From Rhodocytophaga aerolata (GTDB lineage: Bacteria > Bacteroidota > Bacteroidia > Cytophagales > 172606-1): a stretch of DNA of 64,000 nucleotides. The notes below the pieces were generated by a model, which saw only the letters and a list, made by a program, of their open reading frames with translations, ran no database searches and was not told the origin of the DNA. The position numbers and the translations under genes were made by a program. The number at the start of each line of letters is the position of its first letter. The stretch's first letter is position 1. Of the stretch, positions 45,675-54,079 are shown in pieces. The stretch covers positions 41,500 through 105,499 of the forward strand of contig NZ_JAUKPO010000025.1 of NCBI RefSeq assembly GCF_030503435.1, given 5' to 3'.

Positions 45675-46655
45675 ATGTACTACAACGCATTTCATGTAGA
45701 AGATTTAAGCAAATATCAGTTTTTAGTAACAGGAGGCGCAGGCTTTATTGGCTCACATCTAGTAGAATACCTGCTGCAACACAAAGCAGGCAAAGTACGC
45801 GTGTTAGATGATTTATCTACCGGCTTTCAACAAAACCTCGCCAGCTTTGCCAATAATCCGCAACTTGAATTTATTAACGGAAGTATTTGTAATGTACAAA
45901 CTTGCCAACAAGCCTGCCGCAATATAGATTTCGTTTTTCATGAAGCTGCGCTAGGCTCTGTACCCCGAAGCATTAAAGATCCTGCTACAACCAATGCGGT
46001 AAATATTGACGGTTTTTTGAATATGCTGGTGGCAGCCAAAGATAACCAGGTTAAACGTTTTGTGTACGCAGCCTCTTCGTCTGTTTATGGCGACAGCCAG
46101 GAACTGCCCAAAGTGGAAGCACGCATTGGCAAACCCTTATCTCCCTATGCAGTGACTAAACTAGTAAATGAACTCTATGCAGATGTATTTGCTAAAACCT
46201 ATGGGCTCGAAGTTATTGGTTTACGCTATTTCAATGTATTTGGCCCAAGGCAAAGTCCCAAAGGAGCGTATGCTGCCGTTATTCCATTATTTATACAAGC
46301 TTTGCTGGAAAACAAACAACCTACCATGTATGGAGATGGAGAGCAAACCCGAGATTTTACCTTTGTAGAAAATGTAGTACAAGCTAATATAAAAGCTCTT
46401 TTTTCACCCATCGTTTCCACCAATCAGGTATATAACATTGCCGTAGGAGAGAGCACATCTTTAAATCAATTATTTTATTATATCCAGCAATTAGCTAAAT
46501 CCTCTATTACTCCGCAATATGTACCAGAACGTTCAGGCGATATTCGTAATAGTTTAGCAGATATTTCAAAAGCCCAAACTCTTTTAGGCTATAGTCCAAA
46601 GGTGAGAATAAAGGAGGGATTACAAAGAACGTTTGAATGGTTTACTCAACTTTAG
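45675..46655 (+). CDS. UDP-GlcNAc(A) 4-epimerase of the WbpP/TviC type
   Basis: A 326-residue extended short-chain dehydrogenase. It begins with about 15 extra residues before VTGGAGFIGSHLVEYLL. AALGSVPRSIKDPATTNAVNID, ASSSVYGDSQELPK and LSPYAVTKLVNELYADVF are characteristic of WbpP/TviC UDP-N-acetylhexosamine(uronate) 4-epimerases. RYFNVFGPRQ and YGDGEQTRDFTFV complete the pattern. It closes the nucleotide-sugar block, 81 bp after rmlB. Confidence 0.88.
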   Translation: MYYNAFHVEDLSKYQFLVTGGAGFIGSHLVEYLLQHKAGKVRVLDDLSTGFQQNLASFANNPQLEFINGSICNVQTCQQACRNIDFVFHEAALGSVPRSIKDPATTNAVNIDGFLNMLVAAKDNQVKRFVYAASSSVYGDSQELPKVEARIGKPLSPYAVTKLVNELYADVFAKTYGLEVIGLRYFNVFGPRQSPKGAYAAVIPLFIQALLENKQPTMYGDGEQTRDFTFVENVVQANIKALFSPIVSTNQVYNIAVGESTSLNQLFYYIQQLAKSSITPQYVPERSGDIRNSLADISKAQTLLGYSPKVRIKEGLQRTFEWFTQL

Positions 46656-46975
46656 ACATGAGTAAAGGTATCTGTATCTGTCTACAGATAATTTTTCTAC
46701 AGTTTCTGAAATATTTATTATAGCCAGATGTACCTATAACTATTTCTGCAGTCCCCCTAGTGCTTGCTTACTTTTTAGGTGGATCAACTAGTATATTCAA
46801 TTCTATCAGCAGATCAACTAAAAAAATAATAGTTACCACTCAAAAAGATAAGGTAACACCTTTAACAAAGTATGTAAGGTAATGTAAATGTTTGGTTAAA
46901 CTTTTTTATCACCAAAAGAAATAACCCTGACTAACACATGAAACAAATTTCCGGATTATGCTTTGCATACATAAA
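46656..46975. other. Intergenic gap after the nucleotide-sugar block
   Basis: About 320 bp without a coding frame. Just inside, TATCTGT and ACAGATA (46675-46690) form a small hairpin before ATTTTTC, a weak terminator candidate for the epimerase gene. I see nothing else in this stretch. Confidence 0.4.
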
Positions 46976-47005
46976 AAAACCCTTTTCCAAGCAGAAAAGG
47001 GTTTT
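46976..47005. terminator. Bidirectional terminator near 47 kb
   Basis: AAAACCCTTTTC pairs perfectly over 12 bp with GAAAAGGGTTTT around CAAGCA, with A-rich and T-rich flanks. It lies between the epimerase gene and the converging Ldh_2 gene and can serve both. Confidence 0.8.
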
Positions 47006-47043
47006 CAATTACTAAATAAGTGTTAAACAGGTGTATGAATAAT
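47004..47043 (+). repeat. Intergenic repeat, copy 2 (about 40 bp)
   Basis: The core 47013-47035 (TAAATAAGTGTTAA, then A, then CAGGTGTA) is 22/23 identical to 6478-6500, with matching flanks TTCAAT and AATAAT. It directly follows the bidirectional terminator and lies 84 bp from the end of the Ldh_2 gene. Confidence 0.55.
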
Positions 47044-47126
47044 CTGAATTATTCAAATCTTAATACTATGTAAGTAAATAAAGGTAACCGCAGATTTAAA
47101 AAAAATTTAAAATATTTTTAAATTTT

Positions 47127-48209
47127 TCAGTTACGTTTAAAAGGTAAACCGAATTTAGTAGCTATTTCATTTAAACTCTCTATCACTGGAGCTAATACAG
47201 GGATACCTTTCTCTTTTCTTTCTGCCTCCATCATCCGTTCTGCATCGCCCGGAATTTGTACACACGCCTCTCCTTCTACAGGTTTAGCTGCTCTGAAGGT
47301 ATTAATCCAGTTATCCATGTGCTCTTTAAATTCCTGAGCCGGGCGGAAAGCATCTACACGCATAGCTCCCAGCATATGCCCAGTACCAGCACCTACCAGC
47401 TGTGTAGCAGTTCCCATAAATCCGGCAGTAGCAAACGGAGGCACCCACGGACCGTAGTTTGCGCCCGATAATACACCACACAAAATATCTACCATAGCAC
47501 CCAGGCAGTACCCTTTGTGGCTACCATGCTCCCGGTCACCGCCTAAAGGCAATAACGCTCCGCCATTCTTTACTGCATGGGCATCTGTACTAGGCTTTCC
47601 CTCCGCATTTTGCACCCAGCCTGTGGGTGTGGGCTGGCTTTTCCGCTGTAGTATCTCAAGTTTACCATAAGCAGCAGTGGTAGTTGCAAAATCAGCTACA
47701 AAAGGGGGTTGCTTATCAGCCGGAATGGCAATGGCAATTGGATTGGTACCTAGTAATTTATCTTGAGAAAAAGTTGGCGCTACCAAAGGCCCGGCATGTG
47801 TCATAGCCAAGCCAATCATATCGTGTTGTAAAGCCATCATGGCATAATATCCGGCAATACCAAAATGGTTAGAGTTCCGTATAGCTACCCAGCTTGTACC
47901 TACTTGTTGCGCTTTTTCAATGGCAATTTCCATAGCTTTTGGAGCCACAACCAATCCTAAACCGGCATCTCCATCTATCACGGCTGTGCTAGGTGTCTGG
48001 TGTACAATACGGATGTTTGGTTTGGGATTTACCCGGTCCAACGATTGTAACCTGACATACCCTGGTAACCTGGCTACGCCATGCGAATCGATACCACGCA
48101 AATCAGCTGAAACTAATATTTCAGCGGCCAGCCTGGCATCCTCCTCTGGGCAACCCATTTTCACAAAAACCTGCCTGGTAAATTCTTGTAATTCGGTATA
48201 CGTATACAT
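47127..48209 (-). CDS. Ldh_2-family malate/(S)-lactate/ureidoglycolate dehydrogenase
   Basis: A 360-residue NAD(P)-dependent oxidoreductase of the Ldh_2 (type 2 malate/L-lactate dehydrogenase) fold. Diagnostic segments are ADLRGIDSHGVARLPGYV, RNSNHFGIAGYYAMMAL, GTNPIAIAIPA, FVADFATTTAAYGK and HKGYCLGAMVDILCGVLSGA. The true substrate within this family (malate, lactate, 2,3-diketo-gulonate, ureidoglycolate or similar) cannot be decided here. It stands alone. Confidence 0.9.
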   Translation of the reverse strand: MYTYTELQEFTRQVFVKMGCPEEDARLAAEILVSADLRGIDSHGVARLPGYVRLQSLDRVNPKPNIRIVHQTPSTAVIDGDAGLGLVVAPKAMEIAIEKAQQVGTSWVAIRNSNHFGIAGYYAMMALQHDMIGLAMTHAGPLVAPTFSQDKLLGTNPIAIAIPADKQPPFVADFATTTAAYGKLEILQRKSQPTPTGWVQNAEGKPSTDAHAVKNGGALLPLGGDREHGSHKGYCLGAMVDILCGVLSGANYGPWVPPFATAGFMGTATQLVGAGTGHMLGAMRVDAFRPAQEFKEHMDNWINTFRAAKPVEGEACVQIPGDAERMMEAERKEKGIPVLAPVIESLNEIATKFGLPFKRN

Positions 48210-48384
48210 GCTTGTATTCGCCGTTTGGCAGGCAAGATTACTTTAATTTGAGTAATTATTATAGTTTTCAGGCGAAAAAATACATGTTTTTATAAACCGT
48301 ATCACCAACTCTGTTGTTATCTTACCATACTCTCTTCCTTCTTTAATTGATTATCTTCATTTTACAAACTTTCTAACATAGTTC

Positions 48385-49635
48385 ATGTCCGATAGAATTC
48401 AGGAAAAGCTGGAGATTCTGGCAGACGCTGCCAAATATGATGTTTCTTGTTCATCCAGTGGAAGTAAGCGTGAAAATAAAAACAAAGGCCTAGGAGATGC
48501 TACTGGCATGGGAATTTGCCATTCGTTTACAGAAGATGGACGCTGTGTTTCGCTGCTTAAGATTTTGCTGACTAATTACTGCATATATGACTGTGCCTAC
48601 TGTGTAACCCGCAAAAGTAATGACATTAAACGGGCAGCATTTACAGTAGAAGAGGTAGTAAATCTGACAATTAATTTTTACCGCAGAAATTATATTGAAG
48701 GTTTGTTTTTAAGCTCAGGTATTTTTAAAAATCCGGATTATACCATGGAACGCTTGGCGCGAGTAGCAAAAAAACTGCGTACCGAACATAATTTTAACGG
48801 CTATATTCACTTAAAATCTATTCCTGGCGCTAGTGATGAACTGATGAGGGAAGCCGGCCTATATGCAGATCGGTTAAGTGTAAATATAGAAATGCCTTCT
48901 GAACTGAGCTTAAAACGGGTAGCTCCAGAAAAAAACACAGCGGATATTATTAAGCCCATGTCGTATATCAGCAAGACTATTGAGGAGAACAGGCATGAAA
49001 TTCAGGTATATAAAAAAGCTCCCCTTTTTGTTCCAGCCGGACAAAGTACTCAAATGATTATTGGCGCTTCTCCTGAATCTGATCAGCAGATTATGCAAAA
49101 AGCGGATGAATTGTATAAAAGTTTTCATTTGAAGCGGGTATATTATTCTGGCTACGTTCCGGTAAGCAATGATGCTCGTTTACCTGCCTTAGCTACTCCC
49201 CCACCCGTTATCCGCGAAAATCGCCTGTACCAAACCGATTGGCTCTTACGATTTTATGGATTTTCTCTGAATGAACTGTTAAACGAAGCTCATCCGAATC
49301 TTGAATTGGAAATGGACCCTAAATTAGCCTGGGCACTACGAAATATGCACGTTTTTCCAGTGGATGTAAATAAAGCAGATTATGAGCTAATTCTGCGTAT
49401 ACCTGGTTTAGGCGTAAAATCGGCTAAAAAAATTGTAGCAGCCCGTAAGTTTGGAAAGCTAAGGATGGAGCATTTACGAAAATTTGGTGTTATGCTTAAC
49501 AGAGCCAAATACTTTTTGGTATGCGAAAGCAAAGGGTACGAAACCCGTGACCTGACGGAGGAGAAAATTAAAAACAAAATTCTATCCATATCCCAAAGTA
49601 AGTTTGCCCCAACACAGCAGTTAAGCTTATTTTGA
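48385..49635 (+). CDS. Putative DNA modification/repair radical SAM protein
   Basis: A 416-residue protein. The radical-SAM 4Fe-4S motif is CIYDCAYC (Cys66, Cys70, Cys73), inside LLTNYCIYDCAYCVTRK. A C-terminal helix-hairpin-helix region spans about residues 330-376 (RIPGLGVKSAKKIVAARKFG), a DNA-binding element. This architecture matches the family annotated as putative DNA modification/repair radical SAM protein (TIGR03916 type), which is normally encoded beside a DUF4130 partner, as here 0.9 kb downstream. The last five residues, QLSLF, match the bacterial sliding-clamp-binding consensus. The reaction is unknown. Confidence 0.9.
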   Translation: MSDRIQEKLEILADAAKYDVSCSSSGSKRENKNKGLGDATGMGICHSFTEDGRCVSLLKILLTNYCIYDCAYCVTRKSNDIKRAAFTVEEVVNLTINFYRRNYIEGLFLSSGIFKNPDYTMERLARVAKKLRTEHNFNGYIHLKSIPGASDELMREAGLYADRLSVNIEMPSELSLKRVAPEKNTADIIKPMSYISKTIEENRHEIQVYKKAPLFVPAGQSTQMIIGASPESDQQIMQKADELYKSFHLKRVYYSGYVPVSNDARLPALATPPPVIRENRLYQTDWLLRFYGFSLNELLNEAHPNLELEMDPKLAWALRNMHVFPVDVNKADYELILRIPGLGVKSAKKIVAARKFGKLRMEHLRKFGVMLNRAKYFLVCESKGYETRDLTEEKIKNKILSISQSKFAPTQQLSLF

Positions 49636-49654
49636 AATCTTTAAGTAGGAGAAC

Positions 49655-50473
49655 TTGAGCAAAAACACCCGAAGAAAATTCATCAGAAATAGCTTTCTTC
49701 TAAGCACCGGACTTTTACTGACGGATAGTTTTTGGGCAGAAAAGTTTTTTGTTCGAGTAAACGAATACGTTGTACCCACATCTGGTGGCAAACTTCAAGG
49801 TTTGTTGTTGGTTCAAATCTCTGATTTGCATCTAACTTCCATAAACTATCCTCATCAGTACATCATCAAGAAGATAAATGAAATAAATCCGCATTTGGTA
49901 TTTTTTACAGGCGATTCTATCGATAAGAATGAAAACTTACCATTGCTTGAAGAATTTCTTTCTGGAATCAAGTTGAATATAAAAAAGGTGGCTATTCTTG
50001 GCAATTGGGAATATTGGGGAGGAGTTAACTTAGATAAACTTACTTCGCTTTACAACAAATACAATGGAGAGCTGTTAATCAATGCATCCAGGAAATACAT
50101 GTTTAGCAATAAAGCTATTTCTGTTACCGGAATTGATGACTATATAGGCGGACAGGCAAATTATGAGCTGGCGAGAAAAAGCTTGGTAGAGAATGATTTC
50201 CATATCGTGTTAAATCATTGCCCTGAATACAGAGACCAAATTCAGCTATTACAGAAAGAGGAGAGAATAGATTTAATAGTATCAGGGCATACGCATGGCG
50301 GACAGGTTAACTTATTCGGTTTTGCACCTTTTGTGCCACCAGGCAGCGGCAACTATCTGAGTGGATGGTACAAAGCAACTACACCCCATTTGTACGTGTC
50401 TAAAGGAGTAGGTACAAGTATATTGCCTATCCGTTTTGGCGCAAGAGCCGAGATAACTATATTTCATATATGA
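49655..50473 (+). CDS. Tat-signal metallophosphoesterase (YkuE-like)
   Basis: A 272-residue calcineurin-like phosphoesterase. The start is TTG at 49655: an in-frame TAG lies just upstream at 49646 and no ATG occurs before residue 149, while AGGAG precedes the TTG closely. The N-terminus TRRKFIRNSFLLSTGLLL looks like a twin-arginine signal. Metal ligands are visible in SDLHL (Asp57, His59), FTGDS (Asp87), LNHCP (His188) and SGHTHGGQ (His212, His214). The usual GNHE/GNHD motif reads GNWE at 117-119. YkuE-like enzymes are linked to lipid phosphate or UDP-diacylglucosamine cleavage. It separates two DNA-repair-type genes. Confidence 0.88.
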   Translation: MSKNTRRKFIRNSFLLSTGLLLTDSFWAEKFFVRVNEYVVPTSGGKLQGLLLVQISDLHLTSINYPHQYIIKKINEINPHLVFFTGDSIDKNENLPLLEEFLSGIKLNIKKVAILGNWEYWGGVNLDKLTSLYNKYNGELLINASRKYMFSNKAISVTGIDDYIGGQANYELARKSLVENDFHIVLNHCPEYRDQIQLLQKEERIDLIVSGHTHGGQVNLFGFAPFVPPGSGNYLSGWYKATTPHLYVSKGVGTSILPIRFGARAEITIFHI

Positions 50474-50525
50474 TCTGTAAACAAATAAGGTTATTCTACT
50501 CATATATTTTACTGTTTAAGTTTAT

Positions 50526-51293
50526 ATGATTCAATTCATCTATGATGGCACTTTTGAAGGCTTGCTTACAGCAGTGTTTGAAGTATATGAACGCAAAGCA
50601 GAGAAAGCCCGCATTGTTTCCAATAAAATCTTTCTGCCTGATATATTCAGTGAGCAAGTGAACATATGTACGGATGCTACAAAAGCTAACCGGGTATGGA
50701 AAGGCTTACAGAAAAAAGTATCCGTTTCTTCATTGGTGAATGTGTATTCGGTGTTTCTATCGGAGCTACCCGAAGCAGAGGAGATTCTGCTTGGCTTTTT
50801 CAGAGAAGTTTTTGCTTCGGCTGACAATGTAGAGGAAAACTATGGTTCGCATGCTGTACTACGGGTAGCCCAAATTGGCAAGCAACTTTTCCGCGAAAAA
50901 CATCGCTTTGAAGCCTTTGTCCGTTTTCAGAAACTACAGGATGGTATTTTCTATGCCTATATTGATCCTGACTTCAATGTAATTCCCCTTATTACAGCTC
51001 ATTTTGTGCGTCGCTACGCAGACCAGGAATGGATTATTTATGATGTAAGGCGGCAATATGGAATACATTATGATACAAAGCAGGTACAGGAAGTATATTT
51101 TGAATTTGAAGTAATGACAAAACACAGAGAAGCACCCGACGAAATACAGGATCAGCAGGAGGACTTATACCAGCTGTTATGGAAAATCTATTTTAAGAAT
51201 GTAAACATACCTGCCAGGCGAAACATGAAGCTACACAAGAAAAACGTGCCTGTACGGTACTGGAAATATCTTATAGAAAAGAAACCTCATTAA
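50526..51293 (+). CDS. DUF4130 family putative DNA metabolism protein
   Basis: A 255-residue protein beginning FIYDGTFEGLLTAVFEVY, the hallmark start of the TIGR03915/DUF4130 family (in some bacteria fused to a uracil-DNA glycosylase domain). Further family segments are HRFEAFVRFQ, YAYIDPDFNVIPLITAHFVRRY and the C-terminal LWKIYFKNVNIPARRNMKLHKK, followed by PVRYWKYL. It is the usual genomic partner of the radical-SAM protein upstream; the function of the pair is unestablished. It ends 19 bp from the converging lpxB. Confidence 0.9.
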   Translation: MIQFIYDGTFEGLLTAVFEVYERKAEKARIVSNKIFLPDIFSEQVNICTDATKANRVWKGLQKKVSVSSLVNVYSVFLSELPEAEEILLGFFREVFASADNVEENYGSHAVLRVAQIGKQLFREKHRFEAFVRFQKLQDGIFYAYIDPDFNVIPLITAHFVRRYADQEWIIYDVRRQYGIHYDTKQVQEVYFEFEVMTKHREAPDEIQDQQEDLYQLLWKIYFKNVNIPARRNMKLHKKNVPVRYWKYLIEKKPH

Positions 51294-51312
51294 CATTTCA
51301 CCAGACTATTTA

Positions 51313-52431
51313 CTACCTGTGGCCTGCGGTTAAATAGGATACCATGAGTTTTGCTGCTTTTTCTGAAGCACCAGGTTGCCCCATTTTCTGTTTTATTTTA
51401 CTATATTCAGTCAGCTGTTCTGTTCTATACTCAGAGCCAGGTAGAATTTTTTTTAGCTCATAGGCCAAAGCAGGCACATTGAAATTTTCCTGAATCAATT
51501 CTTTTACTACCTCCTTATTTGCAATCAAATTCACCAGAGAAATGTATCCTATCTGAATTAATGATTTGGCTATGGTATACGTAATGGTACCTGTTTTATA
51601 ACAAACTACCTGGGGTACTTCGAAAAGAGCTGTTTCCAGCGTAGCCGTACCTGAGGTAACCAGTGCAGCCTCTGCATGGGCCAGTAGATCGTATGTTTGT
51701 TCGTATACTACACTTACATGAGGCACTCTGGAAAATGGTTCATAAAAAGATTCCGGCAGATTGCGTATGGCGGCTATTACAAAATGAAACTGGTTAAATT
51801 TAGAAACAACTCCCAACATTACTTCCAGCATCTTCTCTACCTCTTGCTTGCGGCTTCCAGGCAATAAAGCAATAATTGGTTTATCGGGTAGGTTATTTTC
51901 CTGCTTGAATAAAGGATTGGGTTGAAACGCAGCTATAGCATCTAATAAAGGATTTCCTACATAGTCTACTTCATACTCATACCCTTTAAAAAATTCCACT
52001 TCAAAAGGAAAGATAACAAATAGCCGGTCAACATTTTCTTTGATCTTATATGCTCTTGATTGGTTCCAGGCCCACACTTTGGGAGAAATATAATAAAACA
52101 CCCGTATGCCCTGCTTCTTCGCAAACTTAGCAATACGCATATTAAAACCTGCATAATCCACTAGTACCACCACATCCGGCTGATAGGCTACTATATCTCT
52201 CTGGCATTCTTTCATAAAGCCCATAATGGTGGGCAGATTTTTTGCTACCTCCCAGAAGCCCATAAAAGCTAAATCTTTGTAATGCTTCACTAGCGTAGCC
52301 CCGGCTTGTTGCATCATATCTCCTCCCCAGGCACGTATCTGCGCTTCTGGATCTTCCTGCTTAATGGATTTTATTAAGTTAGAAGCATGTAAATCGCCCG
52401 ATCTTTCGCCAGCTATAATATAATATTTCAT
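51313..52431 (-). CDS. lpxB: Lipid-A-disaccharide synthase
   Basis: Joins UDP-2,3-diacylglucosamine and lipid X to make the lipid A disaccharide; peripheral inner-membrane glycosyltransferase of family GT19. The 372-residue protein starts YYIIAGERSGDLHASNL, then FMGFWEVAKNLP, VVLVDYAGFNMRIAK, YYISPKVWAWNQSRAYKI, FPFEVEFF, VGNPLLD, LLPGSRKQEVEKML and VTSGTATLETALFEVPQVVCYK. All are standard for LpxB. Its presence shows a lipopolysaccharide-bearing outer membrane. Confidence 0.95.
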   Translation of the reverse strand: MKYYIIAGERSGDLHASNLIKSIKQEDPEAQIRAWGGDMMQQAGATLVKHYKDLAFMGFWEVAKNLPTIMGFMKECQRDIVAYQPDVVVLVDYAGFNMRIAKFAKKQGIRVFYYISPKVWAWNQSRAYKIKENVDRLFVIFPFEVEFFKGYEYEVDYVGNPLLDAIAAFQPNPLFKQENNLPDKPIIALLPGSRKQEVEKMLEVMLGVVSKFNQFHFVIAAIRNLPESFYEPFSRVPHVSVVYEQTYDLLAHAEAALVTSGTATLETALFEVPQVVCYKTGTITYTIAKSLIQIGYISLVNLIANKEVVKELIQENFNVPALAYELKKILPGSEYRTEQLTEYSKIKQKMGQPGASEKAAKLMVSYLTAGHR

Positions 52432-52494
52432 TAGGTTGAAGATTGAGAAACTGAATCTGACACGTGTATAGGTTTAGCGGGCTAAGGAAAAAGT

Positions 52495-52914
52495 TTACTC
52501 GCCATAGTATTCAACAAAGTTGCGGGGAGTCTCATACAATTTGAGTTTATGCAAACGGGCAGAGGGAGCCGCTTGCTGAATGGCCGGTGCCAGAATATTC
52601 CATATTTCCATGATGAATATTTCACAGCTGGCCATTTTCCCATACATAAACTCTACATCCAGGTTCAGATTCTTGTGATCTACCTTGTCGATTACCAGTT
52701 CTTTAATAAGGGTGCTTAGTTCTTTTAAGTCCATTACAAAACCAGTATCCGGATTAGGTTTGCCCTTTACAGTTACAATCAGCTCAAAGTTATGGCCATG
52801 CCAGTTAGCATTGGCACACGGGCCAAATACTTCCGCGTTTTTCTCCGGCGACCAGTTAGGATTGTACAATTTATGAGCTGCATTAAAATGCTCTTTTCTG
52901 CTGATGTAAACCAT
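52495..52914 (-). CDS. queD: 6-carboxytetrahydropterin synthase / 6-pyruvoyl-tetrahydropterin synthase family
   Basis: A 139-residue protein from the ATG at 52914 (MVYISRKEHFNAAHK); the frame extends 66 bases further upstream but that part is not homologous. Zinc ligands His14, His39 and His41 (in HFNAAHK and NWHGHNFEL) and catalytic Cys33 are present. FVMDLKELSTLIK and the final LYETPRNFVEYYGE fit the family. It takes dihydroneopterin triphosphate to 6-carboxytetrahydropterin in queuosine synthesis, or acts in tetrahydrobiopterin synthesis; no other queuosine genes are adjacent. Confidence 0.85.
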   Translation of the reverse strand: MVYISRKEHFNAAHKLYNPNWSPEKNAEVFGPCANANWHGHNFELIVTVKGKPNPDTGFVMDLKELSTLIKELVIDKVDHKNLNLDVEFMYGKMASCEIFIMEIWNILAPAIQQAAPSARLHKLKLYETPRNFVEYYGE

Positions 52915-53074
52915 TGTAGAATAAATAGTATCGTAAGAGTAATAAGAGAAATGCAATATACTACTCAAACCTGGCCGCAAATTTACGGGGATATTCTCTG
53001 GAAAACAACATGGCTACCCGATTGCCTGCAGCCTTCTGTCTTTAACAAATAGACTATTCAATGCTAGAGAATAG

Positions 53075-54079
53075 TTATTCAAACCGGTAATCTTTCTTCA
53101 AAAGCAAATACAGAAAAAAGGGAACCCCCATAAATGAGGTAATAATACCGATAGGCAATCCGGCAGGTGGGTATACTACTCTGGTAATTAAATCGCAGGC
53201 TAACATAAATATGCCACCTATCCATGTAGAAAACAAGACGTTATACCGGTGGCTGGCACCAAAAATTCCCCGTACAATATGCGGAATTACCAGCCCTACA
53301 AAACCAATGGTTCCAACAGTGGCTACTGCCACACCTGTAGTTAAGGCCATGGCTGTAAGTATAACCCACCGTAAGCGGCTAATATTTAGGCCCAGATGAT
53401 AAGCCCGGCTTTCCCCTAATAAAAGAATAGCTATCTGTTTATGAAGCAAGGTAAATAATAGTGCAAAAAAGAAAGTGACTATACCTAAAAGCGGAACATC
53501 TGCCCACTGGGAACGTTCAAAGCTTCCTAGCGTCCAAAAAATAATAGTCTTTAGTTTGCCTTCTGAATCTGACAGGAACGTGAGCAGACTTGTAATAGCT
53601 GTAAGCAGCGAGGACAGAGCTATGCCCCCTAACAGGAGTTGTGAAGGAATGATACGCCCTTTCTTATACGCAATGGCAATAGCAGTAAATGTTATGCCGA
53701 AAGCTCCTAAAAAAGCAAATACTGGCGGCAGATATATACCAGCTAACGAAATGGGCACTATACCAAAAAATACAATATTGGCTCCTAAGGCTGCACCGGA
53801 AGCAGTGCCCAGAATGTAAGGATCTGCCAATGGGTTATTTACTAACGCCTGAATAATATACCCACTCAATGCCAGTGCCCCTCCTACCAGAAAAGCCATT
53901 ACTACCCTAGGCAAACGCAAGTACCTAATTACGTACTGTGTGGAATCATCCGGGTTAAAATTGAAAATAGTTTGCTTAATGGTTTCCAGACTTGTTTCAA
54001 AACTGCCGATAAATAAGCCAGTCAGTACTAATAAAAGGGTGAGTAAAGCCAGTAAGATAATAATCAGGTAGATTTTCAC
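53075..54079 (-). CDS. FecCD/BtuC-type ABC transporter permease
   Basis: A 334-residue inner-membrane protein with about nine to ten helices. LPRVVMAFLVGGALALSGYIIQALVNNPLADPYILG is the FecCD signature region, followed by GTASGAALGAN, LLLGGIAL and TVGTIGFVGLVIPHIVRGI with the cytoplasmic coupling loop. It imports a metal chelate such as an iron siderophore, haem or cobalamin. The start overlaps the stop of the binding-protein gene by 4 bp, so the two are coupled. No ATP-binding subunit gene follows. Confidence 0.92.
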   Translation of the reverse strand: MKIYLIIILLALLTLLLVLTGLFIGSFETSLETIKQTIFNFNPDDSTQYVIRYLRLPRVVMAFLVGGALALSGYIIQALVNNPLADPYILGTASGAALGANIVFFGIVPISLAGIYLPPVFAFLGAFGITFTAIAIAYKKGRIIPSQLLLGGIALSSLLTAITSLLTFLSDSEGKLKTIIFWTLGSFERSQWADVPLLGIVTFFFALLFTLLHKQIAILLLGESRAYHLGLNISRLRWVILTAMALTTGVAVATVGTIGFVGLVIPHIVRGIFGASHRYNVLFSTWIGGIFMLACDLITRVVYPPAGLPIGIITSFMGVPFFLYLLLKKDYRFE

